A DNA stretch of 64,000 nt from positions 48,658-112,657 of the forward strand of contig CAJTUA010000016.1 of NCBI GenBank assembly GCA_910579615.1, in the 5' to 3' direction. Position numbers and translations under genes: made by a program. Below, piece by piece: positions 34,388 to 43,545 of this stretch. Source of the DNA: an uncultured Lachnospiraceae bacterium. GTDB taxonomy: Bacteria; Bacillota; Clostridia; Lachnospirales; Lachnospiraceae. Below the pieces are notes generated by a model. That model worked only from the letters and a program-made list of their open reading frames with translations, was not told the DNA's origin and did no database searches. Numbering within the stretch: the first letter of the stretch is position 1; the number at the start of each line of letters is the position of its first letter.

Positions 34388-35317
34388 ATGGGAAACATAT
34401 TGGCGATACTGGACGAGGAACAAGAGTATGTGTCCAGGTTGCTGCGCTTTTTGAACAGCCAAAAAGGGCAGGAGTTCGAGGCTGCGGCATTTACGAGCGA
34501 GGAAAATTTCTGGCAGTACAACAAGAAGCACGCTGTTGGCCTGCTCGTGTGCGAGGAGACCTTGTACGCGTCGATGGCGCTGGTACCGGAATGCCCGACA
34601 ATTCTGCTTTCTGCGCAGAGAAAGGTGCGGGAGGGAGCTGGACCGCCGACAATCTACAAATTCCAGCCAGCGCAGGAGATTTTTGATGCAATTGTTGGAT
34701 ATTACCGGGAAATTATGCCGGCGGAGAGCGCCCACAGAACACAGGGCACAAGGATTGTAACGGTGTGTTCCGCAGTCGGGGGCAGCGGGGTATCGACACT
34801 AGCGTATTTGTTGGCAAAAAGAAAGGCAAAGGGAGAAAAGGTTGTTTTTATCTCTTTGGATCCATTTTTTCAGACAGAAAAGTCAGAGCCGGAAGCAAAT
34901 GAGGCACTGACCAAAGCAATCTATTTTATCAGGCAAAATTCAGCAAAATTCAGCGAAAAAGTGAAATTGAAAATGGTGGAGCACATGGATTGTCTCTACG
35001 GTGTGGCGCACTGGGCAGACCTGTGCGAGTGCGGAAGGAAAGAGATGGGCGAATTGCTGACGCGGGTTGTGGACAAAGGGCACTATGAACTTGTGGTCGT
35101 TGATGCGGGCGCGTTTACGGCGGCATCGGCGGGCTGCATGGAAATGTCAGATGTGATTATTCTGATATCCGGGGAGGGCAGAAAGGCGGCGGGCAAGGAA
35201 CAGGAGTTTATGCGTCAGGCAAGGAGCGCGGATGCGGCGTTTGCAGGGCGTTTGATGCAGCTTGCCAGCCAGCCCGCGGATAAGATGTTGGAGGAGGTGC
35301 TGCAAAAGCTTGGCTGA
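34388..35317 (+). CDS. tadZ: TadZ-like pilus assembly ATPase (CpaE/MinD relative)
   Basis: 309 residues. An N-terminal receiver-like domain (about 1-115) precedes a MinD-like domain from about 120 (RIVTVCSAVGGSGVSTLAYLLAKR). The Walker A is deviant: GGSGVST lacks the usual lysine. LVVVDAGAF near 235-245 takes the place of Walker B. TadZ places the pilus machine in the cell. It is first in the operon and overlaps the tadA start. Confidence 0.85.
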   Translation: MGNILAILDEEQEYVSRLLRFLNSQKGQEFEAAAFTSEENFWQYNKKHAVGLLVCEETLYASMALVPECPTILLSAQRKVREGAGPPTIYKFQPAQEIFDAIVGYYREIMPAESAHRTQGTRIVTVCSAVGGSGVSTLAYLLAKRKAKGEKVVFISLDPFFQTEKSEPEANEALTKAIYFIRQNSAKFSEKVKLKMVEHMDCLYGVAHWADLCECGRKEMGELLTRVVDKGHYELVVVDAGAFTAASAGCMEMSDVIILISGEGRKAAGKEQEFMRQARSADAAFAGRLMQLASQPADKMLEEVLQKLG

Positions 35318-36554
35318 GAAGGGGGAATATGGGGCAGATGCGGGGAGGCGCCGGCAGGAGCTGTGTGAGTATGTCATGCAGGCGGTGGATTTGTCACATG
35401 ATATGACGGACGAGGAGCTTTATGACCTGATTGACGAGAGCATCTGTGCCAGGATGAAAGAAGAATACTTAAGTATTTCCGAAAAACTGCGGCTACGCAA
35501 GGATATTTTCAATTCCATCCGCAGGCTGGATATTTTGCAGGAATTGGTGGAGGATGAGAGCATTTCGGAGATTATGGTGAATGGGGAAAACCAGATTTTT
35601 ATCGAACAGAATGGGAGGGTGGAGCAGTGGGGGCGCTGTTTTTCCTCCAGGCAAAAGCTTGAGGAGGTGGTGCAGCAGATTGTCTCAGGGGCGAACCGGA
35701 TGATTAACGAAGCATGTCCGATTGTGGATGCGAGGCTCCCAGATGGTTCGCGCGTCAATATTGTGCTTCCGCCGGTTGCGCTAGAAGGTCCGATTGTCAC
35801 GATACGGAAATTCCCGGAAGAGGCGTTGAATATGGAAAAATTGGTGGAACGGAATTCACTGACACCGGAGGCGGCGGAGTTTTTGCGCAAATTGGTGATT
35901 GCAGGGTACAATATTTTCGTTTCAGGGGGCACAGGCTCGGGTAAAACGACGTTTTTAAATGCGCTTTCCAACGATATCCCGAAGGATGAGCGGATTATTA
36001 CGATTGAGGATTCGGCGGAGCTACAGATTCGCAGCATTCCGAACCTTGTGCGCTTAGAGGTGCGCAATGCCAATTCGGAGGGGAAAAATGAAATCAGCAT
36101 CCGTGATTTGATTAAATCTTCGCTGCGTATGCGGCCGGACCGGATTATTGTGGGGGAGGTGCGGGATGCAGCGGCGATTGACATGCTGCAGGCATTGAAT
36201 ACCGGGCATAACGGGATGAGTACCGGGCATTCCAATTCTCCGGCGGATATGCTTTCGCGCCTTGAGACGATGGTGCTGCTCGGAACGGATATCCCGCTGC
36301 TCGCAGTGCGCAAACAGATTGCTTCAGCGATTGACATTGTTGTCCATCTTGGGAGGCTGCGCGATAAATCAAGGCATGTGCTTGAGATTTCGGAGGTGCT
36401 TGACTGCGTGGATGGGGAGATTGAGCTGAACCGCATTTTTGAGTTCGTCGAGGAGGGGGAAACCCCGGAAGGGAAAATTGCGGGCAGGCTGCAGGGCTCG
36501 GCGGAAGGGCTAATCCGGAGGCAGAAGCTAAAACATGCGGGGCTGACAATCTGA
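35310..36554 (+). CDS. tadA: TadA/CpaF secretion ATPase
   Basis: 414 residues from TTG 35310, inferred because GGAGGAGGTG lies about 10 bases upstream and no in-frame ATG occurs before 35376. Type II/IV secretion ATPase features: SGGTGSGKTTFLNAL (Walker A), TIEDSAEL (Asp box), RPDRIIVGEVRDAAA (Walker B) and a His box seen as TGHNGMSTGHSNS. It drives assembly of the Flp pilus. It overlaps tadZ by eight bases and its TGA overlaps an ATG of the next frame, so expression is coupled. Confidence 0.9.
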   Translation: MAEKGEYGADAGRRRQELCEYVMQAVDLSHDMTDEELYDLIDESICARMKEEYLSISEKLRLRKDIFNSIRRLDILQELVEDESISEIMVNGENQIFIEQNGRVEQWGRCFSSRQKLEEVVQQIVSGANRMINEACPIVDARLPDGSRVNIVLPPVALEGPIVTIRKFPEEALNMEKLVERNSLTPEAAEFLRKLVIAGYNIFVSGGTGSGKTTFLNALSNDIPKDERIITIEDSAELQIRSIPNLVRLEVRNANSEGKNEISIRDLIKSSLRMRPDRIIVGEVRDAAAIDMLQALNTGHNGMSTGHSNSPADMLSRLETMVLLGTDIPLLAVRKQIASAIDIVVHLGRLRDKSRHVLEISEVLDCVDGEIELNRIFEFVEEGETPEGKIAGRLQGSAEGLIRRQKLKHAGLTI

Positions 36555-36598
36555 TGCACGCCAGGGAAGGTGTAATTGCATTGGGGAAAGGTGGTTAT

Positions 36599-37327
36599 AT
36601 GAGGAGGCGGCTTTGCCTGCAAAGGGAGCTTGCTTATCTGGTGGTTTATCTGGCAGGAGCCCTAGCAGTGGGGGAACTTCTGTATGAGCATATGGCAGCT
36701 GGGCTGGTATTTTTGTTGGCATTTCCAATCCTGCGCAAGAACAGGGAAAAGCAGAGGCTTAAGAAGGAGGATTGTGAACATGCGGTTCAGTTTAAGGATG
36801 CGCTCATCAGCATAAAGGCATCGTTAGAAGCAGGGTATTCCATGGAAAACGCGGTTTCAGCGGCGGGGGAGGATTTGGCGTGCATCTATCCGAAAGGATG
36901 TTTTATCCGCGAGGAGTTAGAGCGGATAGGCAGAAGCATTGCAAATTCGGTTCCCGTGGAGGAAGCGTTTCAGAATTTTGCCACAAGGAGCGGACTTGAG
37001 GATGCACAGAATTTTGCGGAAATCTACCGGACAGCACGAAAAAGCGGCGGGGATTTGCTCCGTGTGCTCCAGTCGTCGGTTACGGTCATCACGGACAAGA
37101 TGGATTTGCGGCGGGAGATTCGCACGATTTTGACGGCAAAGAAGATGGAATGCCGGATTATGAAGGCGATTCCGCCGGGGATGATTGTCTATTTCCGGAT
37201 TTTCTCGCCGGGCTACCTTGATATTTTGTATGACGGCGCGGGCGGGCGAATTTTGATGACGGTGCTGCTGCTTGTGTATCTGGCGTTGGTTTGGCTGATG
37301 GAGTATATCACAGGGGTTGAAATTTAG
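36599..37327 (+). CDS. tadB: TadB-like pilus platform membrane protein
   Basis: 242 residues from ATG 36599, chosen for GAAAGGTGG just before it; ATG 36554, overlapping the tadA stop, is a credible alternative that adds 15 residues. Membrane helices near the N-terminus and at the C-terminus flank a type II secretion F domain (FKDALISIKASLEAGYSMENAVSAAGEDL, read in parts). With TadC it forms the inner-membrane platform driven by TadA. Confidence 0.85.
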   Translation: MRRRLCLQRELAYLVVYLAGALAVGELLYEHMAAGLVFLLAFPILRKNREKQRLKKEDCEHAVQFKDALISIKASLEAGYSMENAVSAAGEDLACIYPKGCFIREELERIGRSIANSVPVEEAFQNFATRSGLEDAQNFAEIYRTARKSGGDLLRVLQSSVTVITDKMDLRREIRTILTAKKMECRIMKAIPPGMIVYFRIFSPGYLDILYDGAGGRILMTVLLLVYLALVWLMEYITGVEI

Positions 37328-37338
37328 GGGGAGATGCT

Positions 37339-38610
37339 ATGAACCGTGAAATTGCGGAATTGCTTGAGAAGGTTTATCCGCTTGAAAATCCGGAGAACTG
37401 CCGGAAAAAATTCGCGAAAAGAAGGAGAAAAAATACGCTTTTGGCAGCCGTTGCGGTCTTGTTTTTCATCGCTGTGTTTCTTGTGCGGGCAGCAGGAAAC
37501 GGGGGAGATATACCGGAAAGGAAGGTAGAACGCCCGGAGTTTGGGAGCAGGAGCATAAGCCTTTTTGCGGAATACGGGAAGTATAAAAGAGCAGTGGAAT
37601 TAAAGGTTTCGGCGCGGGAGCGTTCGCCGCAGGAAGCGCAGGAACTGCTTGGGCGCGCGGGGGAGCTGTTGGGGGAGCGTATATTGGGAAAAAATCTGTC
37701 TTTGGATAGCGTGACGCAAAATCTTGTTCTTCTGGAAGAATTGCCAGAGTACGACATTGAAATCGTCTGGAAAACTTCGGACAGGGAATTGGTCAGCGTG
37801 GACGGGAGTGTACATAACAAAGAACTTTCTGCGGCACAGCCCGTTGTGTTGAGGGCGCGGCTGTGTTATGGGGAGTTTGTGCAGGAATGTGAGTATGAAG
37901 TCCTGTTACAGCCATATCCGTACACGCAGGAAGAGCTTTTGGAGAGGCGGCTGTATGAGGAACTGGAAGCCTGCGAAGAAGAAACGGCAGGGGAGGATTA
38001 TCTTTTGCTCCCGGAAACGCTTGAAGGGAATGAGGTCATCTGGCGGGGAGGGCATCAGGACGTGACGGGGATTGTTTTGCTTCTTGGGGGAGTGCTTGTC
38101 TTTGCGGTCTATGGCAGGGAAGCATCTTTGCTTCGGAAGAAGAAAAAGGAGCGGGAGGAGGAATTGCTCATGGATTACCCAGAATTCCTAAGCCGCTTTA
38201 CCCTGCTCATCGGTGCGGGGATGACAGTGCGCAATGCGTGGGAGCGTATGTTGGCTGATTACAAAAAATCCGGGCGGAAGCGTTTCGTGTACGAGGAGAT
38301 GCAGCACACGATGGCACAGCTTGAGGTGGGAATGCCGGAGCTTCGCGCTTACGAACAGTTTGGAAGGCGCTGCGCACTGCTGTCCTATCTGCGTTTTACA
38401 ACCATCCTGACGCAGAATTTGAAAAAGGGTTCTTCCGGGATTGCGTTGCTTTTGCGCATGGAAGCGCAGGAGGCGTTTTCGGAACGGAAAAATCAGGCGA
38501 GGAGAAAAGGGGAGGAGGCAGGGACAAAGCTGCTGCTTCCGATGGGAGGTATGTTGGTGCTTGTGTTTGTGTTAATTCTTGTACCGGCTTTTGCAAGCTT
38601 TCCGGTTTGA
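37339..38610 (+). CDS. tadC: TadC-like platform protein with a large external domain
   Basis: 423 residues, well above the roughly 300 usual for TadC. A membrane helix at about 34-50 is followed by about 185 residues predicted outside the membrane, then a helix near 240-258, the F domain (MDYPEFLSRFTLLIGAGMTVRNAWERML, in parts) and a last helix at about 402-420. The outer part has HX-like segments such as EIVWKTSDRELVSVDG, similar to Ig-like repeat domains. It follows tadB by 11 bases. Confidence 0.85.
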   Translation: MNREIAELLEKVYPLENPENCRKKFAKRRRKNTLLAAVAVLFFIAVFLVRAAGNGGDIPERKVERPEFGSRSISLFAEYGKYKRAVELKVSARERSPQEAQELLGRAGELLGERILGKNLSLDSVTQNLVLLEELPEYDIEIVWKTSDRELVSVDGSVHNKELSAAQPVVLRARLCYGEFVQECEYEVLLQPYPYTQEELLERRLYEELEACEEETAGEDYLLLPETLEGNEVIWRGGHQDVTGIVLLLGGVLVFAVYGREASLLRKKKKEREEELLMDYPEFLSRFTLLIGAGMTVRNAWERMLADYKKSGRKRFVYEEMQHTMAQLEVGMPELRAYEQFGRRCALLSYLRFTTILTQNLKKGSSGIALLLRMEAQEAFSERKNQARRKGEEAGTKLLLPMGGMLVLVFVLILVPAFASFPV

Positions 38611-38702
38611 GGGGGGAAGGCGGCAGAGGGTTAAGAAGAACATGGATGTGGACATGGATATGGATGGCACAGGAAAGGCTGTGGCACGGGAAGGAGAATA
38701 TT

Positions 38703-38873
38703 ATGAAAAATAAAAAATTGTTGGCGGACAACAGAGGAATCGGCGTGGTGGAAATTATTTTAATTCTTGTTATTTTGATTGGGCTTGTGCTGCTGTTCCA
38801 GACACAGATTAAAGAGATTGTAACCAATGCGCTCAATTCCATCAGCAGCGGTGCGGAAAGAATTACGCTTTAA
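38703..38873 (+). CDS. flp: Flp-type pilin subunit
   Basis: 56 residues from ATG 38703 after AAGGAG; a longer frame from 38607 is not used. The prepilin processing motif is RG^IGVVEII: cleavage after G12 leaves Glu at +5 of the mature protein. A hydrophobic helix follows (about 15-33), then a short polar tail. This is the major fibre subunit expected in a Tad operon, made as a precursor and cut by the peptidase at 42412. Confidence 0.85.
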   Translation: MKNKKLLADNRGIGVVEIILILVILIGLVLLFQTQIKEIVTNALNSISSGAERITL

Positions 38874-38882
38874 GGAGGCGCT

Positions 38883-41231
38883 TTGCGTGTGGCAGAAAAG
38901 GAGAAGGAAGGTGTGATTACTGCGTTTTTCAGTCTGGTGCTGCTTTTGGTGATTGCGATGCTTTTGTGTATGGCAGAAAGTGCGCGTCTGAGCGCGTGCA
39001 GCCGTATGGCAGATAGCATTTTGCGTCTTGGAACGAAATCATTGCTGAGCAGCTATGAGCTTGCGCTGTATGAAAATTACCATGTGTTTGGGCGCAGTAT
39101 GGACGGGGAGGATGCGGCAAAGGAAGAACTTGCGGAGGAACTTTTATGGTATACACAACAGAATCTGGCAGGAAATTCGTTGCTTTGTATGCGGGCGGGA
39201 ATGCCGCAGATTACAGGATTGTCTGTGCTGACGGACGATAATGGGGCAATGTTTTATGCCCAGGCAATTCAGTATGAAAAATATCGTGAAGCCGGGGAAT
39301 TTGCAGAGTGGCTGCTGCTTGCGGCAAAGGAGACAGAAAAGGCGGAGAATACAGGGGTTTTGCTGCAGAGGACGCTTAAGGCACAGGAGTGCGCGTCAAA
39401 GGCGGAGGAGACACTGTCGGAGCTGCTTGGCTGTCTGGACGGTTTTGTGGTGGAAGAAGGGACAGTTGTACGAAATTTTTTCGGAAAAATTAAGACAAAG
39501 CAGGACTTTGCCAAAAAAATGGTACCGGGCGGCGCGGCGGAATGGCTTTTGGCGGGGAATGCCGAGCTGTACGCGGCGCAGCGGGGAAATTATGTCAATC
39601 CTTCTCTGGTACAGAACCAGGTAATAAATAATAAAAGCAGGATAGATGGTCTGGAAACCAGTATTTGGGAATTATGGCGCGAATATGAAGAACTGCCGGA
39701 AGAAGACGTGGATGGGAGGCAGATTCTTGCAAGGAGGTTGGATGAAATGCAGCGCGCACTGGAGTCTTGCAGAAGCTCGCTGCGGTGGAACATGTCTGAT
39801 TTTCTGGGGGATATCGTCGGGGCAAAAACACAGTCAGAGAAGGCGCTTGTGCTGCTTGGGCGTCTGGAAGAGGAAAGGACCGGGGTACGGGCGGAGCTTT
39901 TGACATATGGGGAAGAGCTTTGCGGCTATGAGGGGAAGGTTGCGGATACGGTTTATGAGGAGCTGCTGAATCAGAATGAAGAACTGCTCGCACGTTTTTC
40001 CCAGGAGAACGCAGTTGGGGTTTTAAAGGATATCCAGGGAATGAAGGAAGCGCTGCAGCATAATATCGGGATTTTAGCGGCAGCGCAGGAGAGGATAGAA
40101 CAACAGCCATCGTACCTGGAAAACCCTGCATCCGCGGTCACGGCGGTGATGGCGGCGACGGAAATTCTTTCGGGGCTGCGGCTTCGGGAGTTGGTACTTG
40201 ACTATGCCAATGTAAAGGTGCCGGAAAAAAATAATTCTTTTAAAAAACTGGCTCGTCAGTTTTTCCAATACGGAATTCTTTCTTTGGTGGTGGAGGATAC
40301 CGGGGAAATCTCAAAAGGCCAAATGGGCTCGGAGCCGCTTCCGTCAGAGCTTTATGAGGGGGAGAAATCAAGGCGCGCATTCTCGTTTAAAAAGCTGTTT
40401 GAGGGAACAAAGGAGGAGGCATTTTCGTTTCAATGCGGTGATATTGGAAGCTTTTTGAAGAGCGGGACGGAAACATTGCTGAAGGAAGCCTTGTATCTTT
40501 CTTATCTGGAACATCACTTTGTGGCATATGCAGATGAGATTAGCGGCGGGGAGGCGCAAACCGAAGAGGCGCTTGAGGGAATGCTTTATCAGTTGGAGTA
40601 TATTATAGCCGGTAACGGGAGCGATTATGGGAATCTGGCAGAAATTGCGGAGAAGATTTTCCTGATTCGCTTTGCGATGAATCTGGGCGTGATTTTTTCT
40701 TCGGGCGAATGCCGGAACCAGATAAAGGGCGCGGCTACGGCGGCGGTTGGCTTTACGGGAATCGGTGCGTTGATTGTCTTTGTTGAGCTGCTGCTTGCAA
40801 TGGTTTGGGCAGCGGAGTGTGCTTTGACGGAAACGGGCGGTTTGTTTATGGGAGGGGAAGTTGATTTTATCCCATCTGCAAAATCATTGCCAGTACAGTT
40901 TCATGAAATGAGCAGTATATCAAAGGAGTTTTGGCAGCAGAAAGCAAAGAAATATACGCAGAGTGAGGCTGGTGGGATTTTAAAGAGTTATTACGAATAT
41001 CTCTATCTCTTTCTCGCGGTAGAAAAGACGCAGTTAAGGACGATGCGGACAATGGATGTCATACAGCAGGTGATGCGGCTGGAATATGATGGGAATTTCC
41101 TGATGCAGCACTGTGTTTGTGAGGTGGAAACGAAGGTGGAGCTTACGGTTCCGTATCTCTTTCTCCCGGCGGCGGGAATCCATGCAGGAGAAGGGGTAAA
41201 ACAGCAGAAAAAATATGGGATTTCCTACTGA
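38883..41231 (+). CDS. DUF5702 protein of the Tad operon
   Basis: 782 residues. The start is TTG 38883 or GTG 38889, both just after AAGGAGG. A single N-terminal helix (GVITAFFSLVLLLVIAMLLCMAESAR) resembles a TadG/TadE-type anchor. A long external region with coiled-coil segments (about 190-400) follows, with hydrophobic segments near 600-640. DUF5702 proteins occur in clostridial Tad loci and are thought to be minor pseudopilin or tip components; the role is unproven. It follows the pilin gene by nine bases. Confidence 0.8.
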   Translation: MRVAEKEKEGVITAFFSLVLLLVIAMLLCMAESARLSACSRMADSILRLGTKSLLSSYELALYENYHVFGRSMDGEDAAKEELAEELLWYTQQNLAGNSLLCMRAGMPQITGLSVLTDDNGAMFYAQAIQYEKYREAGEFAEWLLLAAKETEKAENTGVLLQRTLKAQECASKAEETLSELLGCLDGFVVEEGTVVRNFFGKIKTKQDFAKKMVPGGAAEWLLAGNAELYAAQRGNYVNPSLVQNQVINNKSRIDGLETSIWELWREYEELPEEDVDGRQILARRLDEMQRALESCRSSLRWNMSDFLGDIVGAKTQSEKALVLLGRLEEERTGVRAELLTYGEELCGYEGKVADTVYEELLNQNEELLARFSQENAVGVLKDIQGMKEALQHNIGILAAAQERIEQQPSYLENPASAVTAVMAATEILSGLRLRELVLDYANVKVPEKNNSFKKLARQFFQYGILSLVVEDTGEISKGQMGSEPLPSELYEGEKSRRAFSFKKLFEGTKEEAFSFQCGDIGSFLKSGTETLLKEALYLSYLEHHFVAYADEISGGEAQTEEALEGMLYQLEYIIAGNGSDYGNLAEIAEKIFLIRFAMNLGVIFSSGECRNQIKGAATAAVGFTGIGALIVFVELLLAMVWAAECALTETGGLFMGGEVDFIPSAKSLPVQFHEMSSISKEFWQQKAKKYTQSEAGGILKSYYEYLYLFLAVEKTQLRTMRTMDVIQQVMRLEYDGNFLMQHCVCEVETKVELTVPYLFLPAAGIHAGEGVKQQKKYGISY

Positions 41232-41235
41232 CCTT

Positions 41236-41358
41236 TGGTCAGTGGTCTGTTCTTTTCTATTGCAGTGTTTCAGGGCTTGATAATCAATAAAAAAATACAA
41301 ATTCTCTCCAGAAGGCAGCCATATGGAAATGCCAGGGAAAAGAACAGACCAGTGACCA
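41236..41358. repeat. Long-loop inverted repeat inside the Tad operon
   Basis: tggtcagtggtctgttcttttc (41236-41257) is matched by its reverse complement at 41337-41358 with one mismatch in 22. The intervening 79 bases include the intergenic gap before the pseudopilin gene. It could fold as an RNA processing or attenuation site. Confidence 0.7.
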
Positions 41359-41387
41359 GAGAAAAAAGAGAGTGGGCAAGGGGGTGG

Positions 41388-42296
41388 ATGCGGGTGAAAG
41401 GAATGAATAGAAAGCGAAAACTGGCTGCAAAAACAGTAAGCGCGTCGCTGACGGTGGAGGCAGCCCTGGTTTTGCCTGTTTTTTTGAGTGTTTTCCTCTT
41501 TTTTCTTTCGTTCCTGCAAATCATACGCGCAGAACAGCAGATTTATTATGCCGCCTCAGAACTAACCGAAAAGACGGCAGCGTGCGGCTATATACTTAAA
41601 TATGCCACACAGGAGGCGGAAGCGCTATGGGAAAGGGACGGGGAATATTTTGAGGCGGTAGAATTTGCGGCGGATATTTTACAGGGGGCGGGTGATGCGC
41701 TTTGGGTTCATGGCGCTATGCAGAAAAAACTTAAGGATGTAAAATATATTGATTCGTTGGTTGAGGGCGGTATAGGCAAAATTGATTTTTGGGGCTCGGA
41801 GGTTTACGCCGAGGATGAGATGGCAGTCATCCGCATGGATTTTAAAATTTCTTTTCCGGTATTTGGGAAGCTTCTTCCAAAACTGTCTTTTCGGGAAAAT
41901 GTCGTGATGCGGAGTTTCTCTGGTGTTGGGGAATTTGAGCGCGCGGAAGAAGAGGAGGAAGGAGCACAAGAGGAGAGTGAGGAGGGATATGTATATGTTA
42001 CCGAAACAGGAACGGTATATCATGTGAGGGAAAATTGCACTTATATCCGGCTGAGCGTGGAACAGACCTCCGGCAGCAAAATCGCTGAAAAGCGAAACCA
42101 GTATGGCGGGAAATATTATCCGTGCGAATCGTGCATGAAAGATGGGGTGGTTCCGGAAAAGGTGTGGATTACAAAGACCGGAACGCGCTGCCATACCAAA
42201 AAGGATTGCGGCAAGATAAAGCGGACAGTGAGGAAAATCCCTGTTTCGGAAGCAGCGGATTACCGGCCTTGCAGCCGATGTGCAAAGGAGAATTAG
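41388..42296 (+). CDS. TadE-like pseudopilin with two HX4C...CX2C modules
   Basis: 302 residues from ATG 41388 (AGGGGGTGG just upstream); 41394 GTG and 41403 ATG are alternatives. The N-terminus SASLTVEAALVLPVF with Glu24 and a helix to about 46 is the TadE/pseudopilin signature. A globular part follows, then an acidic linker. The last 95 residues hold two repeats: TGTVYHVRENCTYI...YYPCESC and TGTRCHTKKDCGKI...YRPCSRC, each with HX4C and CX2C. Similar modules cap many secreted Firmicute nucleases and probably bind zinc. Confidence 0.8.
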   Translation: MRVKGMNRKRKLAAKTVSASLTVEAALVLPVFLSVFLFFLSFLQIIRAEQQIYYAASELTEKTAACGYILKYATQEAEALWERDGEYFEAVEFAADILQGAGDALWVHGAMQKKLKDVKYIDSLVEGGIGKIDFWGSEVYAEDEMAVIRMDFKISFPVFGKLLPKLSFRENVVMRSFSGVGEFERAEEEEEGAQEESEEGYVYVTETGTVYHVRENCTYIRLSVEQTSGSKIAEKRNQYGGKYYPCESCMKDGVVPEKVWITKTGTRCHTKKDCGKIKRTVRKIPVSEAADYRPCSRCAKEN

Positions 42297-42411
42297 GCAT
42301 ATGGCGAATCGGGATAAGAAGAAACAAGGAAAATAGTAAAGGAAAATAATAAACGAAAATAATTAAGGGAAAGAAGAATAAAGGAAAATAAAATAAGGAG
42401 AATTTTGAAAA
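42297..42411 (+). other. A-rich spacer with repeated ribosome-site-like units
   Basis: Apart from its first few bases, this gap is nearly all purine plus scattered T. The unit AAGGAAAATA occurs three times, followed by ATAAGGAG before the peptidase gene. It may act as a translation enhancer or an RNA processing site. I see no gene. Confidence 0.4.
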
Positions 42412-42828
42412 TTGGAAAATTGGATGGTGTTATGTTTGCTTGTACTTTTTGGAATTGTGGATATAAGAAAGCGAAGTTTTCCGGTTCGTGCTCTTGTGGC
42501 AGCGTTCTTTGCCGCAGTGGTGTTTTATCTGCTTTTGGGTGGAAATGTGGCACAGGGCATTGCAGGGGGGATTTCCGGCGGTGTGGTTTGCGCAATCGGA
42601 AAAATTTCGCGGGGGCAGATTGGGAACGGGGATGGGTTTTTGTTGGTAGTGACAGGGGTTTTGCTGGGATTTTGGGGAAATATGGAGCTGTTTTTGGCAG
42701 GGCTGTTTTTTAGTGCGGTTTTTTCAGTGTGGGCGATTGTTTTGCGGCATAAAGGCCGGGGATACCGCATTCCTTTTGTGCCCTTTCTGGCAGGGGCGCA
42801 GTTGTTTCGGATTTTTGTGCTATTGTAG
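42412..42828 (+). CDS. tadV: A24 prepilin peptidase (TadV/CpaA-like)
   Basis: 138 residues from TTG 42412; the better-placed TTG at 42405 is in another frame, and ATG 42424 is too far from AAGGAG. Four or so membrane helices carry the two aspartates of A24 peptidases: GIVDIRKRSFP and GNGDGFL (GxGD). It cleaves the Flp and TadE-like precursors. The start is uncertain. Confidence 0.8.
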   Translation: MENWMVLCLLVLFGIVDIRKRSFPVRALVAAFFAAVVFYLLLGGNVAQGIAGGISGGVVCAIGKISRGQIGNGDGFLLVVTGVLLGFWGNMELFLAGLFFSAVFSVWAIVLRHKGRGYRIPFVPFLAGAQLFRIFVLL

Positions 42829-42936
42829 GAAGTGGGAAGGCGGCAGGAGAAATATTTTGGAGATAGATTCCGCCGGGAAAACGGCATTTATGCCAGGTGC
42901 AGACCAGACAGGTTTTGGAGAAGAGGTGAGAAGGTG

Positions 42937-43545
42937 ATGTGGGGCAAAAGTAGGCGGAAATTTTGGCAGAAAATGAAAGGGTGTTTTAAGAGAAACGGCG
43001 GGAAGGAAACTCAAAAAGTGTATGAGGATGCTAGTATTACAGTGGAAGCGGTTTTTGTGATACCGCTGCTTATGTTGTTGTTTTTGGCGCTTTTGTGGTT
43101 GGCGCTTCATCTGCATGACAGGAGTATCATCGAGGGGGCGATTTTTCAGACAATGGAGGAAGGCGGAGAATATTTATTGTATGGTGTAACACCGGGTACT
43201 GGCGTTTTATCAGGAGGAGGGGGAAGCAAGGGAAGCCTGCATTACGCCATTGCGCGTGCACCGGAGGAGGAAATACAGTTCTGGGAGGAGCGCTTTTATT
43301 GCGAAATTGAAGGAAAGCTTTTTTTGTACCGTCCGGTAAGTGTCTCCTGCGAAAAAACGGCAAAGGGGACGAAGGTGTACGCGAAATTTTGCTGCGGGGA
43401 ATTTTTTCCGGCGGGGCAATGGGGGCTTTCCGGGCTGTTTTGCATGGAATATAGTAGTGAACGGCTTTGCCCGGTACGTGAGGAAGTGACGAGGGCGGGG
43501 AGTGTTTTGCTTGATTTGTATGAACAGGGAAAGGCTTCGGATTGA
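42937..43545 (+). CDS. TadE-like pseudopilin
   Basis: 202 residues from ATG 42937 after GAGGTG. A basic N-terminus is followed by DASITVEAVFVIPLLMLLFLALLW, with Glu37 of the TadE-type processing region and one membrane helix (37-58). The external part contains several cysteines (for example FYCEIEG and FCCGEFF) that may pair. It is the second TadE-like protein of the operon; such minor pseudopilins usually start or cap the fibre. Confidence 0.8.
   Translation: MWGKSRRKFWQKMKGCFKRNGGKETQKVYEDASITVEAVFVIPLLMLLFLALLWLALHLHDRSIIEGAIFQTMEEGGEYLLYGVTPGTGVLSGGGGSKGSLHYAIARAPEEEIQFWEERFYCEIEGKLFLYRPVSVSCEKTAKGTKVYAKFCCGEFFPAGQWGLSGLFCMEYSSERLCPVREEVTRAGSVLLDLYEQGKASD

Noticed and set aside
35420..36622. 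400-codon antisense frame across tadA
   Set aside because: Ser/Ile-rich shadow of a strongly conserved ATPase gene; no start signal or domain.
42405..42713. Frame starting at TTG 42405 with better ribosome-site spacing
   Set aside because: It lacks the A24 peptidase motifs that the 42412 frame shows and reads as Cys/Gly-rich noise.
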